Part shown: positions 32,001-42,602 of the stretch, piece by piece
How positions within the stretch are numbered: position 1 is the first letter of the stretch
Layout: every line of letters starts with the position of its first letter
From: Phyto melanocephala
Lineage: Eukaryota; Arthropoda; Insecta; Diptera; Rhinophoridae
Length of the DNA: 64,000 nt
Direction: 5' to 3'
NCBI GenBank assembly: GCA_941918925.1
Contig: OW799237.1
Span: forward strand, 112,944,515-113,008,514
Program-made: the position numbers and the translations under genes
The notes under the pieces: model-generated
The model's database searches: none
The model's input: only the letters and a program-made list of their open reading frames with translations
What the model was told of the DNA's origin: nothing

Positions 32001-33805
32001 CAATTGTTTGTATCACCATTCATCCCATATAAAATACGTGCATACGTACACGTTAGAATAAATGTGGCATCGAATCCCAGCTGAGCCAAAAAAATTTTAT
32101 TTTATTTTATTTAATATATTATTTATATTTTATTATTTTTTTTTATATTTTTTTTTAAATTTTTTCAAAAAATTTTTTTAGAAAAATTTTTAAAAAATTT
32201 TTTTTTAAATTTTTTTTAAATTTTTTTTTGTAGTTTTTTTTATTATTTTTTTCTTATTTTTAATATTTTTTTTTTTGTAATTTTTTTTGTTTGGTATGTT
32301 TTTTACATGTATCTATGTATGTATGTTGTTGTTGTAATTGTGAAAAAAAACGAGGTGGTCGTGGTTTTTTGCTCATATCTCAGAAAGTTATGGGGCGATT
32401 GTGCTGAATTTCAATAGCGATTCATTCCTGGATATTTCCAAGAGATTGATACCATATACAGATCTGAGGAACATATAGTTGCTTCTAAAAGTTGATTTCA
32501 ACCAACACACGGACAGACGGGCAGACGGACAGACGGATAGACGGACAGACGGACAGACGGACAGACGGTCAGGGCTTAATCGACTCCTCTATTCATAAGC
32601 TTTCAGAAAATATATACTTTATGGGGTCGGAAATGCAAATTGTAGAAATTACAAACGGAATGACAAAGCTATATATACCCTTGTACACCACAGGTGAAGG
32701 GTATAACAAGATTTTTCAAAAACGAAATTATTTACATATTAGAAGAGTTACATAAAATATTTGTTCACTAAAGCGTTGATTATAGAAACAATTTATTTTC
32801 TTTTAACTTTGTAGTCAAACCGTTGGTGCGGATTCCGTAGTATTTTCCTTTAGCACAGTTTACTGGATATCGGGGTTTTCAACTTTAAAGCAGTCGCTGT
32901 TGCATGGTTGTTTGCGTATCATCACCATTGAACCTTTCTCACCCGACTATTTGATGAATATGGTTGAACGTCACAAGATCACGCATATTATTAGCAATTC
33001 CGAGCATATGACTAAAATCGCAGTCATAAACAAACCAGAATGGAAGAAATGCATGAAATCTGTAAACACCATATTATGCGGTGGCTGCAAGATTCCACAG
33101 ATTACCCGTGAAAACTGTGATGATCTCCTGGCTGATAATGGTAGTATACCCGGTTTTATAGTTTTATATGGCATGACTGAGCTGGCTGCTGGGCTTTCCT
33201 GTACTTACGTTCAAATGGGTCGTGGCGTTAAACGTGCCGAGGGCAAATTGTTGCCTAACAAACAGTTTCAAATATTAGATAAAGAAGGTACTGCATTGGG
33301 CGTTAATGAGCATGGTGAAATTCTTATTAAATTCCAATACAATTGGTTGGGTTATTTTAATAATAAACAGGCGACTGATAAGGTATTTAAAGATTCATGG
33401 TTCGCTACTGGTGATATTGGTTACTTTGATGAGCAAGGCTATTTATATGTTTGTGGACGTGGTCAGGATGTCTACAAGACATCCAATGTGCATGTTTACC
33501 CCGAAAAAATTGAAGATGTTATTTTGCGAATGCCCGGCGTTCAAGAGGTCTGTGTCTTTGGCATCCCTCACATTCAGTATGACACTGTATCTGCTTGCGC
33601 GATTGTACGTGCAAATACGCCAGAGGGTAATAAGTTAACTGAGGAACTTATCAAGACAACTGTTGCTAAATCTTTGACTTCAGCGTATCACCTCATTGGT
33701 GGCGTTTATTTCCTCGATGCTCTGCCCAGAACTGGCTCGCAAAAGGTTAAGAAACGTGATGTACGTAATGCTGTCATTAAAAATATGAATGTGGCATTTG
33801 ACTAA
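29091..33805 (+). CDS. luciferase-like acyl-CoA synthetase B (AMP-binding, ANL superfamily)
   Basis: Predicted exons: 29091-29448 (donor may be 3 bases later), 29531-29729, 29794-29913, 32815-33805; about 555 residues, normal for the family. The ANL fold activates a carboxylic (probably fatty) acid with ATP to an acyl-adenylate and then transfers it to CoA. Visible motifs: P-loop SSGTTGPPKGV (~203-213), LYGMTE (343-348), ATGD (423-426), hinge GRGQDVYK (Arg ~441, Asp ~444, Lys ~447), and C-terminal TGSQK with the catalytic lysine at ~536. Start: the only ATG fitting the conserved N-terminus in all four copies. The C-terminus MNVAFD is not a peroxisomal signal, so cytosolic action is inferred. 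Intron 3 is 2901 bp and contains two Helentron-like elements and a LINE. The first ~30 codons of exon 4 differ strongly from A, C and D (SFSTVYWISGFSTLKQS), suggesting gene conversion. Substrate unknown; splice sites are predictions. Confidence 0.85.
30176..30864 (-). mobile_element. Helentron/DINE-1-like element, family 1, in intron 3 of gene B (shared with A)
   Basis: Same element and same position as 22241-22938 in gene A, beginning TTATACCCTTCACACAGTG and ending ATTCGGCATGGCCGAATATA..CTTACTTGTT. Small differences are mostly in homopolymer lengths. Confidence 0.65.
30970..32706 (+). mobile_element. second Helentron-like insertion in intron 3 of gene B, itself split by a LINE
   Basis: Starts ACAAGTAACAGTGCTATATT with TTCGGCAGTGCCGAA, is interrupted at GTCATGCAATA by the LINE fragment, resumes at ACAATTGTTTGTATC (32000), carries TCGAATCCCAGCTGAGCC and the CCGTCTGT-type satellite as GGACAGACGG repeats, and ends GGTGAAGGGTATA. 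Gene A has the empty site (ATAAAAACAAGATTTTTC near 23040), so the insertion postdates the A/B duplication. Confidence 0.7.
31039..31995 (+). mobile_element. 5'-truncated LINE with reverse-transcriptase C-terminal domain
   Basis: An open frame runs through to a stop at 31687 and encodes the C-terminal 'thumb'/connection part of a non-LTR reverse transcriptase: YVDRIKYLGFYINSSLS, then LVIQLILPMINYFAMVYS, LHKLQVSFNNATRYVYN, NAINLWNSLPTHLK and FKKALYDYM. The fingers/palm with the catalytic YADD box are missing, as expected for 5' truncation. About 300 bp of 3' untranslated sequence ends in a (TAAAT)n-type tail, and AATA duplications flank the insert (31035-31038 and 31996-31999). The clade is not resolved; a CR1/Jockey-like lineage is plausible. 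Confidence 0.75.
32815..32900 (+). other. divergent start of exon 4 in gene B
   Basis: In A, C and D this segment encodes nearly the same phrase (YGTLLADSVLFSFSSIFWVT). Here it reads YQTVGADSVVFSFSTVYWIS and LKQSLLH replaces LKETLLR. After about codon 30 of the exon the similarity to the other copies becomes high again. The boundary pattern fits a converted tract from a paralogue outside this window. Confidence 0.6.
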
Positions 33806-34960
33806 ACTAAAGATGAAAACATATTTCTTTCTTTATTTTTTTAAATAATATTTTTTATATTTAACATATGATTATACATACATATGTATGTAGTATGTAT
33901 GGCTTTGATATTTAAACGTATTCCCTAAATGTTTTAGTTCTAAGTGTCGTATTGTAGCTTCCAACAAAATGTTTAATATATATAAAAAGTACTGTAGTAC
34001 TATTTTTAAAATTTATCAGCCTTAAAATTTAAAAATTATGACCTTATGCCAATACGATACTTAGAACCCCTTGTTAATTCATCAATTATATTTGAACAAT
34101 AACGTTCTTTGAGTCTTGTATTCTATTTTTAATTTGCGTTGTAATAAATATTAATTTTGGGCTATTGTAGTGGTTTCTATTTTGAATAAACTTTAATAAA
34201 TATTTAAATACATAACTAACATATACATATATGTATGTCTTGTATATTTTTAGACAGATACGACAGTTTATTAAGGTATACCCTTAGGGTGTCCATAGAC
34301 AAAATAAAGTTAAATTGAGTAAAATTTTTTTAGATCAGAACTTTTTTTTTAAGAATGTACAAATTTAAATGATTTTTACATACTGAGACATGTACTGCTT
34401 GCGCCAGACTCACATTGCTGGCCCGAGAAATGAGATATTATACCGGAATAATATGTATCCTATATATTATCAAGGTACCTCCAAATAAAATTTTATAAAA
34501 ACTCATCCAGACAGACAAAACATTTTAAAAAGTGTCACTCTATTTACACTGCGACAAAAATTAAAAAACGTATATTTTGTATTAAGACAAATGATTCTAA
34601 GATCTTATTTTAAGTATAGATATAGAAATAATATTGTATATTAATAGGAATGTCAGATGAGAGAATGACACAAAGTTTTTATCTTTTTGGTAGTCGGAGC
34701 AAAAATGCCACATATATTTGAACAATATCACGAGTATTTAATAGATCATATTTAACTTTGTCTTTACAGTGTTCATTTGCGTCCCAATAAAGTATACATA
34801 TTTTGAATCATTATAGATCGTTAAGTCGATTTAGCTATGTCCGTCTGTCAAACTGTGTGAGCATTGAAATCAACTTATTTATTGAAACTCCCATTTACTT
34901 ATTTAATTTATTTGAATTATGGCAACTTCTATAACAAAACATAGGTTTTATAACAATAGA
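33806..34960 (+). other. 3' flank of gene B
   Basis: Non-coding. AATAAA clusters occur near 34185-34200 (TTGAATAAACTTTAATAAAT). From ~34460 to ~34950 the sequence is unlike the A flank and includes a faint Helentron-like 3' block (CCCAATAAAGTATACATATT, 34784-34803). Confidence 0.4.
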
Positions 34961-35025
34961 AGCTTAAACGTAGTAATTTTATTTATCCCACGGATTTTTG
35001 TATTGAAAATCAGTAATATTATGTT

Positions 35026-35485
35026 ATGGCCGTGCCGAATCTGACATCACCCTTTACCATCATGTGCATAGTTAGTTGTATTCTACTAGTCAAGGCCGTA
35101 ATTAGTATATTTGACCCATATAGCAGCCATTTTATTTTCGACTCCATATTCAGTTTAAAAATGTACGACATCTACTATGTTCTACTGGTCAAGCCCTTGC
35201 GTTTGATACCAATATTGAGGGAATTGAAGTGGGGGCATTACATGATAATTAATAGATTTGACTCATATACAAATTTATTGTACGACATTTGTTATGGCGG
35301 CCATCTTGAATTTTAATTTTTTAAAAGTGTATTACATTCTGCTGGTCAAAAATTTTCTTTCGATACCCATTTCGCTTAATTGTGTTGTCTCAAAGTTTAA
35401 AAAAAATTCGACTTTCCTTCGTAGATTTTAGGAAAAACATTGAAGCATTTGTATTTTGCTGCTAATATCTCAGTTAGTTTCTAAA
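35026..35485 (+). mobile_element. Helentron/DINE-1-like family 3 remnant (module M2)
   Basis: Counterpart of 25398-25745 with the same truncated start, GGCCGTGCCGAATCTGACAT, but extending further (to ATATCTCAGTTAGTTTC). It is then split by the inverted-repeat element at 35486-37351; the module resumes at about 37486 (GGTAAAAGGTATAATAAAAT). Confidence 0.5.
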
Positions 35486-37351
35486 GCTAGGATCCCACTA
35501 TCTGTACAATGTACCGATTTTCTTCGCATTTCATGTGCCGATAATGTGAACGCACAATTTTTTGGAAAATGCGACGATCTGCGCCGAAATCGTGCTGACT
35601 ATGGACAATCAAATCAACTCTGATGTGCCGATAATGTGAACACTATTGCGCACAGAATCAAAAAAATAAATTACTAAATATGCGATAAACGCCGATATAC
35701 TAGAACAATATTGCCAGCAATGGTGAATTTTCGTCAAACGTGGGAATTTATTTTTTATTCATATATTTAAAAATGTATATATGTATATACATACATATAT
35801 ATCTATTTATACATGTTTTCTTTATTTATAAATATATATTTCTTAATGTAATTTTTGTACCATTTTATATATGATTTTGCAATTTACTTTCGAGAAAATG
35901 TGCTCTTGTTAATCAAGTGCGATATGTGTTTTTTTAATTTCTAATTTTTCGTGATTACTAGTCAAGCCCTTCAATATATTTTATACCCACATTGATATGT
36001 TATCTGCCGACCTTTCATTTCATTTGATACCAATGTTATGGTCAAAGGGATACATTTTTAATTACTATTTGTGGCCCATACTTATTTTCGTACCCCATCT
36101 TGAATTCGAATTTTAAATAATAAGTCTTAGCTAAAAAATTCGATTTTGGTTTGAAAATTTTGAGAGAATACCTAGGAAGTTAAATGTTGGTGCTTATATT
36201 TCAAATATTTTTTAACTGTTTATAAACTTGTTTTACTCAAAAAATAAACGTCTAATTAAAAAAACTATATAATTGTTATCAACTTAACAAAAAAGAAAAA
36301 TTTTTTTTTTAAATAATTAAAATATATATAATAAATATAAAACAAAAAAAAAAAATAAAAAATAAAAATTTATAAAAAAAATAAAAATATAAATAATATA
36401 TTAAATAAAAAATAAAAAAAAAATATAAAAAAAAATTAAAAAAAAAAATATAAAAAAATTTTTTTTTGGCTCAGCTGGGATTCGATGCCACGTTTTCTTT
36501 AACCAGTATACACGTTTGTATGTATGTATGTTGTTGTTGTAATGTTGTTTTTGTGAAAAAAAAAAAAATCGAGGTGGTCGTGGGTTTTTGCTCATATCTC
36601 AGTTGCTTATGTACCGATGTTTCTGATTTTCAATACCGATCTACTCCCGAATATTTCTGATATTTTAATACCCTTACCTGGGTCCAACCTATGCCGGGGG
36701 GCTTCAAAAAGTTGATTTCAACATACACACGGACAGACGGTCAGATGCACAGACTGACAGGGCTTAATCGACTCCCCTATTCATAAGCTTTTAGAAAATA
36801 TATACTTTATGGGGTCGGAAATGAAAATTGTAGAAATTTCACACGGAATGACAAACCTATAAATACCCTTTTTCACTGTGTGAAGGGTATAACAATAGTT
36901 TACTCATTAAGTAATTTTATATATGTATATAAATTGATTTTTAAAAAAACATTGATATTTTAATGATCATTTAAATTTTTGTTTTTTATTCTCACATAAT
37001 TTTTGAAAATAAAACTTTGATTCTCAACTTTACCAAATTCGCGCAAAATTCTCTCATACACACCATATTGATTTCTCTTTTCTAATCACTCTATTCCTCA
37101 AATACTTTGTTTTTTGAGTATTCAAAAGCAAATAAACAAAAACAATTGACTTCATTTTGCGAATAAGGCACGATAGTGTGACCGTATTTTATTAATTACT
37201 GTTGCAATTGCGTTTTGACCGATATGAGCCGAAAAAGATTGTCACAATATGCAACGATAATGGGACCGCTCAAAAATGCATCATTTAATTTTTTTGAATG
37301 TGTACCAATTAAGCACGACGAAAATAGTGGGATAGATAGTGGGATTCCGGC
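35486..37351. mobile_element. 1.87-kb element with GC..GGATCCCACTATCT inverted termini
   Basis: The left end GCTAGGATCCCACTATCTG and the right end (inverse GCCGGAATCCCACTATCTA) are 19-bp imperfect inverses. Inside both ends are repeated phrases such as GTGCCGATAATGTGAACGC (35550, 35623) and CACGATAGTGTGACCG (37169). It carries no recognisable transposase and contains a family 3/family 1 Helentron-like insertion. Possibly a non-autonomous DNA transposon; superfamily not assigned. Target duplication unclear (TAA on both sides). Confidence 0.45.
35955..36892 (+). mobile_element. 5'-truncated Helentron-like element inside the TIR element
   Basis: The first part (to about 36250) has family 3 phrases (CTAGTCAAGCCCTTCAATAT, CATTTGATACCAATGTTATG). 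The second part (36293 on) is a clear family 1 right half: A-rich block, GGCTCAGCTGGGATTCGATG, GTATGTATG, ATCGAGGTGGTCGTGGGTTT, GACGGTCAG, and the end TGTGAAGGGTATAA. Either a hybrid element or one insertion beside another. Confidence 0.5.
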
Positions 37352-37566
37352 TTAACCGATTTGTAATTTTTTTTCAGCAAAAGACTCCGAGATTATGATT
37401 TGTATTTTGATGTCTCTATCGTGATTACGAGCTTTACATTAGTAATCGATTGGTCCAAAATGTACAAATGTATATAGTGGGGCATCACAGGTAAAAGGTA
37501 TAATAAAATTGGAAATCGCAACTACTTAGGCGTTAGTTCTGGATTTTGGCTGCAGTACAACAGTTG

Positions 37567-39238
37567 TTTTTATACCCGCCACCAAAAAAATGGTGGGGGT
37601 ATATTCATTTTGTCATTCCGTTTGTAACACATCGAAATATCCATTTTAGACCCCATAAAGTATATATATTCTGAATCGGGGTTTAATTTTATGACGATCT
37701 AGCTATGTATGTCCATCCGTCTGTCCGTCTGTTGAAAGCACGATAGAGGTCGGACCAAAAAAGCTAGGGGGCTAAAATTTTGCCAGAATCTTTCTTGTTT
37801 GGTATTGAAAATGGGCTAAATCAGAATATTAGGAAGAGAGTTATAGCTAGGAGAGTTATAGAGTAGGTCGAAAAAACCGTGTCCTTCGAACATCGAATAA
37901 AATGAAATTGTGTCCAAACGCATTAACGTAGAGTCATGAAACTTCGAATATATATTTCCTGAGTTAAAACAATATCTTTCCAGAAAATTGCTTAAATCTA
38001 TGTATTAGGAGAGGAGTTATCGATCAAAATGTACGAAAATTTATACCGCACAGTGTATTTTTCGGTAAATTTAAAAACAAGACCGTCATAAAACAATAAA
38101 ATTGGATGTACGACTCTGAAATTTTGCACACATGACTTTTTGGTCAAATGCTTTGTTCTAACGGAAAATGAATGTGACAGGCCCACTTTTACGCCCATCT
38201 CCCATATAACGTCTTACCTCAAATTCATATAATTTCCCTACGAATAAAGATTTTAGAATAATAAAGGACTATATTGAAACATCTACGTTGCATTCATTAT
38301 TAAAAATAATTTCGACACGCCTACTATTACGCCCACTTTTCACGTTATCCACTGTTAATGAAATTTAAAAGCTCATAAAACCGACAAAATTAGAGGTATG
38401 ATGATGAAATTTGCTACGTATGTCCTTCTAATCAATGTAATTGTTGCGCCAAAAAGTTTAAGTGACATGCCCACTTAAACGCCTACCTCCCATATAACGG
38501 TTTATTTAAAATTCGTATAATTTCCCTATGAATAAAGATTGTGGAATAATAAAGGACTATATTGAAACATCTAAGTTGCATTCACTAGTAGAAACCACTT
38601 CAACACGCCTACTTTAACGCCCACTTTCATTGAAAGACTAAATTTACGAAAAAATTTTACTAGCATATCGAAGTTATACAAAGAAGGTGATACATATTTT
38701 AGTATAAAGAGATTATTGCATAGCGATTACTGTTAATAACAAACAAATACATTTTGTGCTATAAATTGGGTTATTTCCCGGGAATTTGAGTTTTTTAATC
38801 TTCCCGATATCCCGGGATTATTTTTCGGGATCCCGGAAAATAAAAAAGGTGGCTACGTTTCGAAAGCAGATGTTTATATTGTTTATATTGAAATTTAATT
38901 CTAATGATTTTATTTTTGATTTCATAGCTGAAGTACCTGTATTTTTGTTTTTTTGTGCTCATATGTATTTGATCTCGTATCTTTTCTTTTCTTTATAAAC
39001 TTTAAACTATCTTTTACATTATAAACTATTATATGCTTTTTAATAAAAAGTTTTTTTTCAATTAAAAACAAATTTACTTTTTATTTGTTTTGCTGCGGCA
39101 TCCCGGGATATTAAAAAGTAAATCTCGCATTTCCGGGAAACAAAAATTTTCGGAAAAAAAACGCTAGCTACAAAAGAGCGGAAAACTGGTGGTGGGTATA
39201 AAAGATTCGGCACAGCCGAATATAGTGCTCTTACTTGT
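37567..39238 (-). mobile_element. Helentron/DINE-1-like element, family 2, copy 2
   Basis: Inverted: begins TTATACCCGCCACCAAAAAA and ends GATTCGGCACAGCCGAATAT..GCTCTTACTTGTT. It interrupts module M2 between CAGTTG and TTTTCCTTTGTAATTG; the uninterrupted sequence is seen at 25799-25820. A second, GC-rich inverted-repeat element is nested at 38774-39140. Confidence 0.65.
38774..39140. mobile_element. CCCGGG-rich MITE nested in family 2 copy
   Basis: The left end TTTCCCGGGAATTTGAG and the right end (inverse TTTCCCGGAAATGCGAG) are inverted, with further paired TATCCCGGGAT blocks about 25-40 bases inside each end. It is 367 bp, absent from the three other family 2 copies in this window, and non-coding. 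Confidence 0.6.
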
Positions 39239-39918
39239 TTTCCTTTGTAATTGTAAAAATTGTGATGATGTTTTCAGATTGTATCGAGCGACTTAATCAC
39301 TGTTTTTATTTTATTAAGTAAGTTTTATGGAACAACACAAGAGAACGTTACTATTTATTATACAACAAATTGGCTAGTTTAGCGTCAGTTGAAGAAGTAG
39401 TTTTCAATAATTATGAGGTTAAAACTTCTAGGGGAAAATTACGGCACTCGATCACGTTTAAAATTTTACTCGAACGATAAAGTTAGAAACAAATTGGAAC
39501 TAGATGTATTAAAAATACAATGATATAAGAATTAAGCCTTAAATTAAGAAAAATATGTTTGGTACTAAAAATGTGGCCCGGATTTAACTAATCCTACTAC
39601 TATAATAAATTTGATTGTTTGTATATTTGTTACTCAATCATGAAAAAAGACTAAATATAACTAAATGAAATTTTGCATACAGAGAGATAAGAACTTAGAT
39701 ATTTTTGCTTTTTTTTGTTAAAGTTTGTTAAATTTACTTTATAAAAATGATGAAATATTAAGATATGTACATATATCATGTTACCAATAAAAAAGATTTA
39801 ACTATCAAAAATAATTTGGTAATAAAATTTTAAAATTTGTTCTTAAAGATAAACGAAAAAGAAAGTAAAACGACATGATAAATATATAGGGTGTGGCTGA
39901 AAAACCATGTGACATTAA
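39239..39918 (+). repeat. module M2 segment
   Basis: Corresponds to 25811-26810 of M1: CCTTTGTAATTGTAAAAATT, GATGTTTTCAGATTGTATCG, the left end of the TACGGCACTCGA foldback (39445), and TTGATTGTTTGTATATTTGT. About 250 bp are deleted relative to M1. It ends at GACATTAA where a family 2 element has inserted. Confidence 0.55.
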
Positions 39919-42157
39919 ACAAGTAAGAGCACTATATTCGGCTGTGCCGAATCTTTTATACCCACCACCAATTTTGTGTACATTTAAAGCACAATATTTA
40001 TTATTTTGTTAATCGCTATGGAATAATCTCTTTATAATAAAATATGTATCACTTTCTTTGTAGAGGGTTGTTAAATTTAAAGGGCCCATGTTGAAGGTGA
40101 ACCACACCTAGTCTTTAAATTTGTTTTCTGCATTTCACTTGACATTTCTCAATCTCAAACTTACTCAATTTGATCCGTGGAAAGAGCAACGCTTTAAAGT
40201 TATTCAGGTTTTTTTATAAAAATGGGCGTTCAAGTCAAAATGCATTTTGTGCATAATTCTTTTGATCAACATAATCGTTCAAATTCGTCCACATTCGGGA
40301 AAATTGTAAAAAATATTTAAATTTCTGCAAAACAGGTCTGTATAAAATGTTAGAAAATATGTGAATGCCTTCTTAGTTCGTTGAATGGGCACCATTGCTG
40401 TTTTTTGCAATAGTGTGGCAAAAGAGCAGTCAACCTCGCCTCATCATCATGCATAACAATTGAGCATCAACATTGTCATTGAGAATTTGGACCATCAGAT
40501 AGAGGAGTGACGCCAAGGATGGGGGGGGCATTTGGAAGATATTTTGTTAAATACGTAATTGAACCATACAAATATTATCATTATAAAAAGAAATAATAAT
40601 AATTTCCTAAATAATTTGCTTTTTATTTAAATTCAACTTCGCCCTTAAAATTTAACCACCCTTTATAACTTCGATATGCTACTAAAATGCTTTTGTAAAT
40701 GTAGTCTTTCAATGAAAGTGGGCATTAAAGTAGGCGTGTCAATAAAGTTTCTGCTAATAAATACAACTTAGATATTTCAATATAGTCCTTTATTTTCCCA
40801 AAAACTTTGTCAATAGAGAAATTACATGAATTTAAGATAAACCGTTATATGGGAGGTAGGCGTTAAAGTGGGCGTGTGACTTAAACTTTTTGGCACAACA
40901 ATTAAATTGATTAGAAAGATATACGTAGCAAATTTTATCGTCATACCTCAAATTTTGGCGGTTTTTTGAGCTTTAAATTTCATTAACGGTAGATAACGTG
41001 AAAAGTGGGCGTTATAGTAGGCGTGTTTATGTGCTTTTAAATTTCATTAACGTTAGATAACGTGAAAAGTGGGCGTTATAGTAGGCATGTCAAAGTTATT
41101 TTTGCGAATGAGTACAACTTAGGTGTTTCAATATAGCCCTTTGTCATTCCAAAATCTTTATTAATAGAGAAATTATATGAATTTTATATAAAACGTTATA
41201 TGGGAGGTGGGCGTAAAAGTAGGTGTGGCACCTTAATTTTCTGGCACAGTAATGACATTGCCTAGGGGGATATACGTAGCAAATTTTATCATCATACCTC
41301 TCATTTTGGCGGTTTTATGAGCTTTTAAATTTCATTAACGGTTGATAACGTGAAAAGTGGGCGTTATAGTAGGCGTGTCAAAGTTATTTTTGCGAATGAG
41401 TACAACTTAGGTGTTTCAATATAGCCCTTTGTCATTCCAAAATCTTTATTAATAGAGAAATTATATGAATTTTAGGTAAAACGTTATATGGAAGGTGGGC
41501 GTAAAAGTAGGCGTGGCACATTGATTTTCCGTTAAAAAAAAGCGTCTCACCAAAAAGCAAAGTGTGCAAAATTTCAGAGTCGTACATCCAATTTTGTTGC
41601 TTTTATGACGTTTTTGTTTTTAAATATACCGAAAAATACACTGTGCGGTATAAATTTTCGTACATTTTGATCGAAAACTCCTTTCCTAATGCATAGTTTC
41701 CGATAATTTTCAGGGAAAAATATTGTTTTTACTCAGGAAATATATATTCGAAGTTTCATGAGTCTACGTTAATGCGTTTGGACACAATTCCATTTTATTC
41801 GATGTTCGAAGGACACGGTTTTTTCGACCTACTCTTGCTTTTCGAGCTATAACTCTCTTCCTAATATTCCGATTTAGCCCATTTTCAATACCAAACAAAC
41901 CTTTTCTATAAGAAAGATTCTGGCAAAATTTGAGCCCCCTAGCTTTTTCGGTGCGACCTCTATCGTGCTTTCAACAGACGGACAGACGGACGGACATAGC
42001 TAGATCGTCATCAAATCAAACCCTGATTCAGAATATATATAAAGTATATAATAATATATATAAAGTATATAATATAATAAAGGGGTCTAAAATGGATATT
42101 TCGATGTGTTACAAACGGAATGACAAAATGAATATACCCCCACCATTTTTTTGGTGG
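39919..42157 (+). mobile_element. Helentron/DINE-1-like element, family 2, copy 3 (expanded)
   Basis: Starts ACAAGTAAGAGCACTATATT with TTCGGCTGTGCCGAA and ends CCACCATTTTTTTGGTGG, lacking the last GGTATAA. It is 2.24 kb, about twice the usual length, because segments around AGATAACGTGAAAAGTGGGC recur at 40994, 41056 and 41346, with ~320-bp blocks tandemly repeated. The empty site is seen in M1 at about 26800 (TGACATAAAAAAACTGCAAT). Confidence 0.6.
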
Positions 42158-42510
42158 CTGCGATTTGAGATTAGTGTCCATCTGTACCTGATTTATCTGT
42201 ACCAGATTTTTTTTTTCTGGGACTATATTACATACAAAGCTTACGTGAATAAGTGCCACACCTTGCAGCAACTAAAGGGCAACATTCAATTATATATTGA
42301 TATATATATATTATATATATTATGTATATACATATAATATGTATTATGCATACCACAAAAAACACTGAACAAAAATTATGGAAAATGGAATAAAGACACA
42401 TTTTTGCGCTAGTGAAACAAAAAACAATTATATAGTTACTTTTGCCAGTCACACAACAAGAACGAACAAGGAATTTTTCGCCTCGAATATTCGCCGTCAA
42501 CAGTGATGGG
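42158..42510 (+). pseudogene. mariner-like transposase C-terminal remnant (module M2)
   Basis: Counterpart of 26815-27112: DLSVPDFFFWDYITYKAYVN-like reading across frames, then CHTLQQLKGNIQ, interrupted by a (TATA)n microsatellite at about 42292-42340. A small plus-strand frame beginning at 41930 runs into it from the neighbouring repeat and is not a gene. Confidence 0.5.
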
Positions 42511-42533
42511 AGCGTTAAAAAAGAAAATCTATA

Positions 42534-42553
42534 TCTATATATATAAAAGTGAA

Positions 42554-42602
<49 letters not shown>

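Larger units (their letters stand above)
28689..34990 (+). repeat. duplicated unit containing gene B (paired with unit A)
   Basis: Homologous to 20786-24840 with exact co-linearity through exons 1-3. The unit is longer by the nested insertion at 30970-32706 in intron 3 and by differences in the 3' flank, where it lacks the mariner fragment seen at 25017-25275. Confidence 0.7.

Noticed and set aside
35026..35316. 96-codon open frame (MAVPNLTSPFTIM..) that recurs at 56163 and resembles a membrane protein
   Set aside because: It is a reading of the family 3 Helentron-like remnant; it starts inside the element's palindrome and is broken in other copies.
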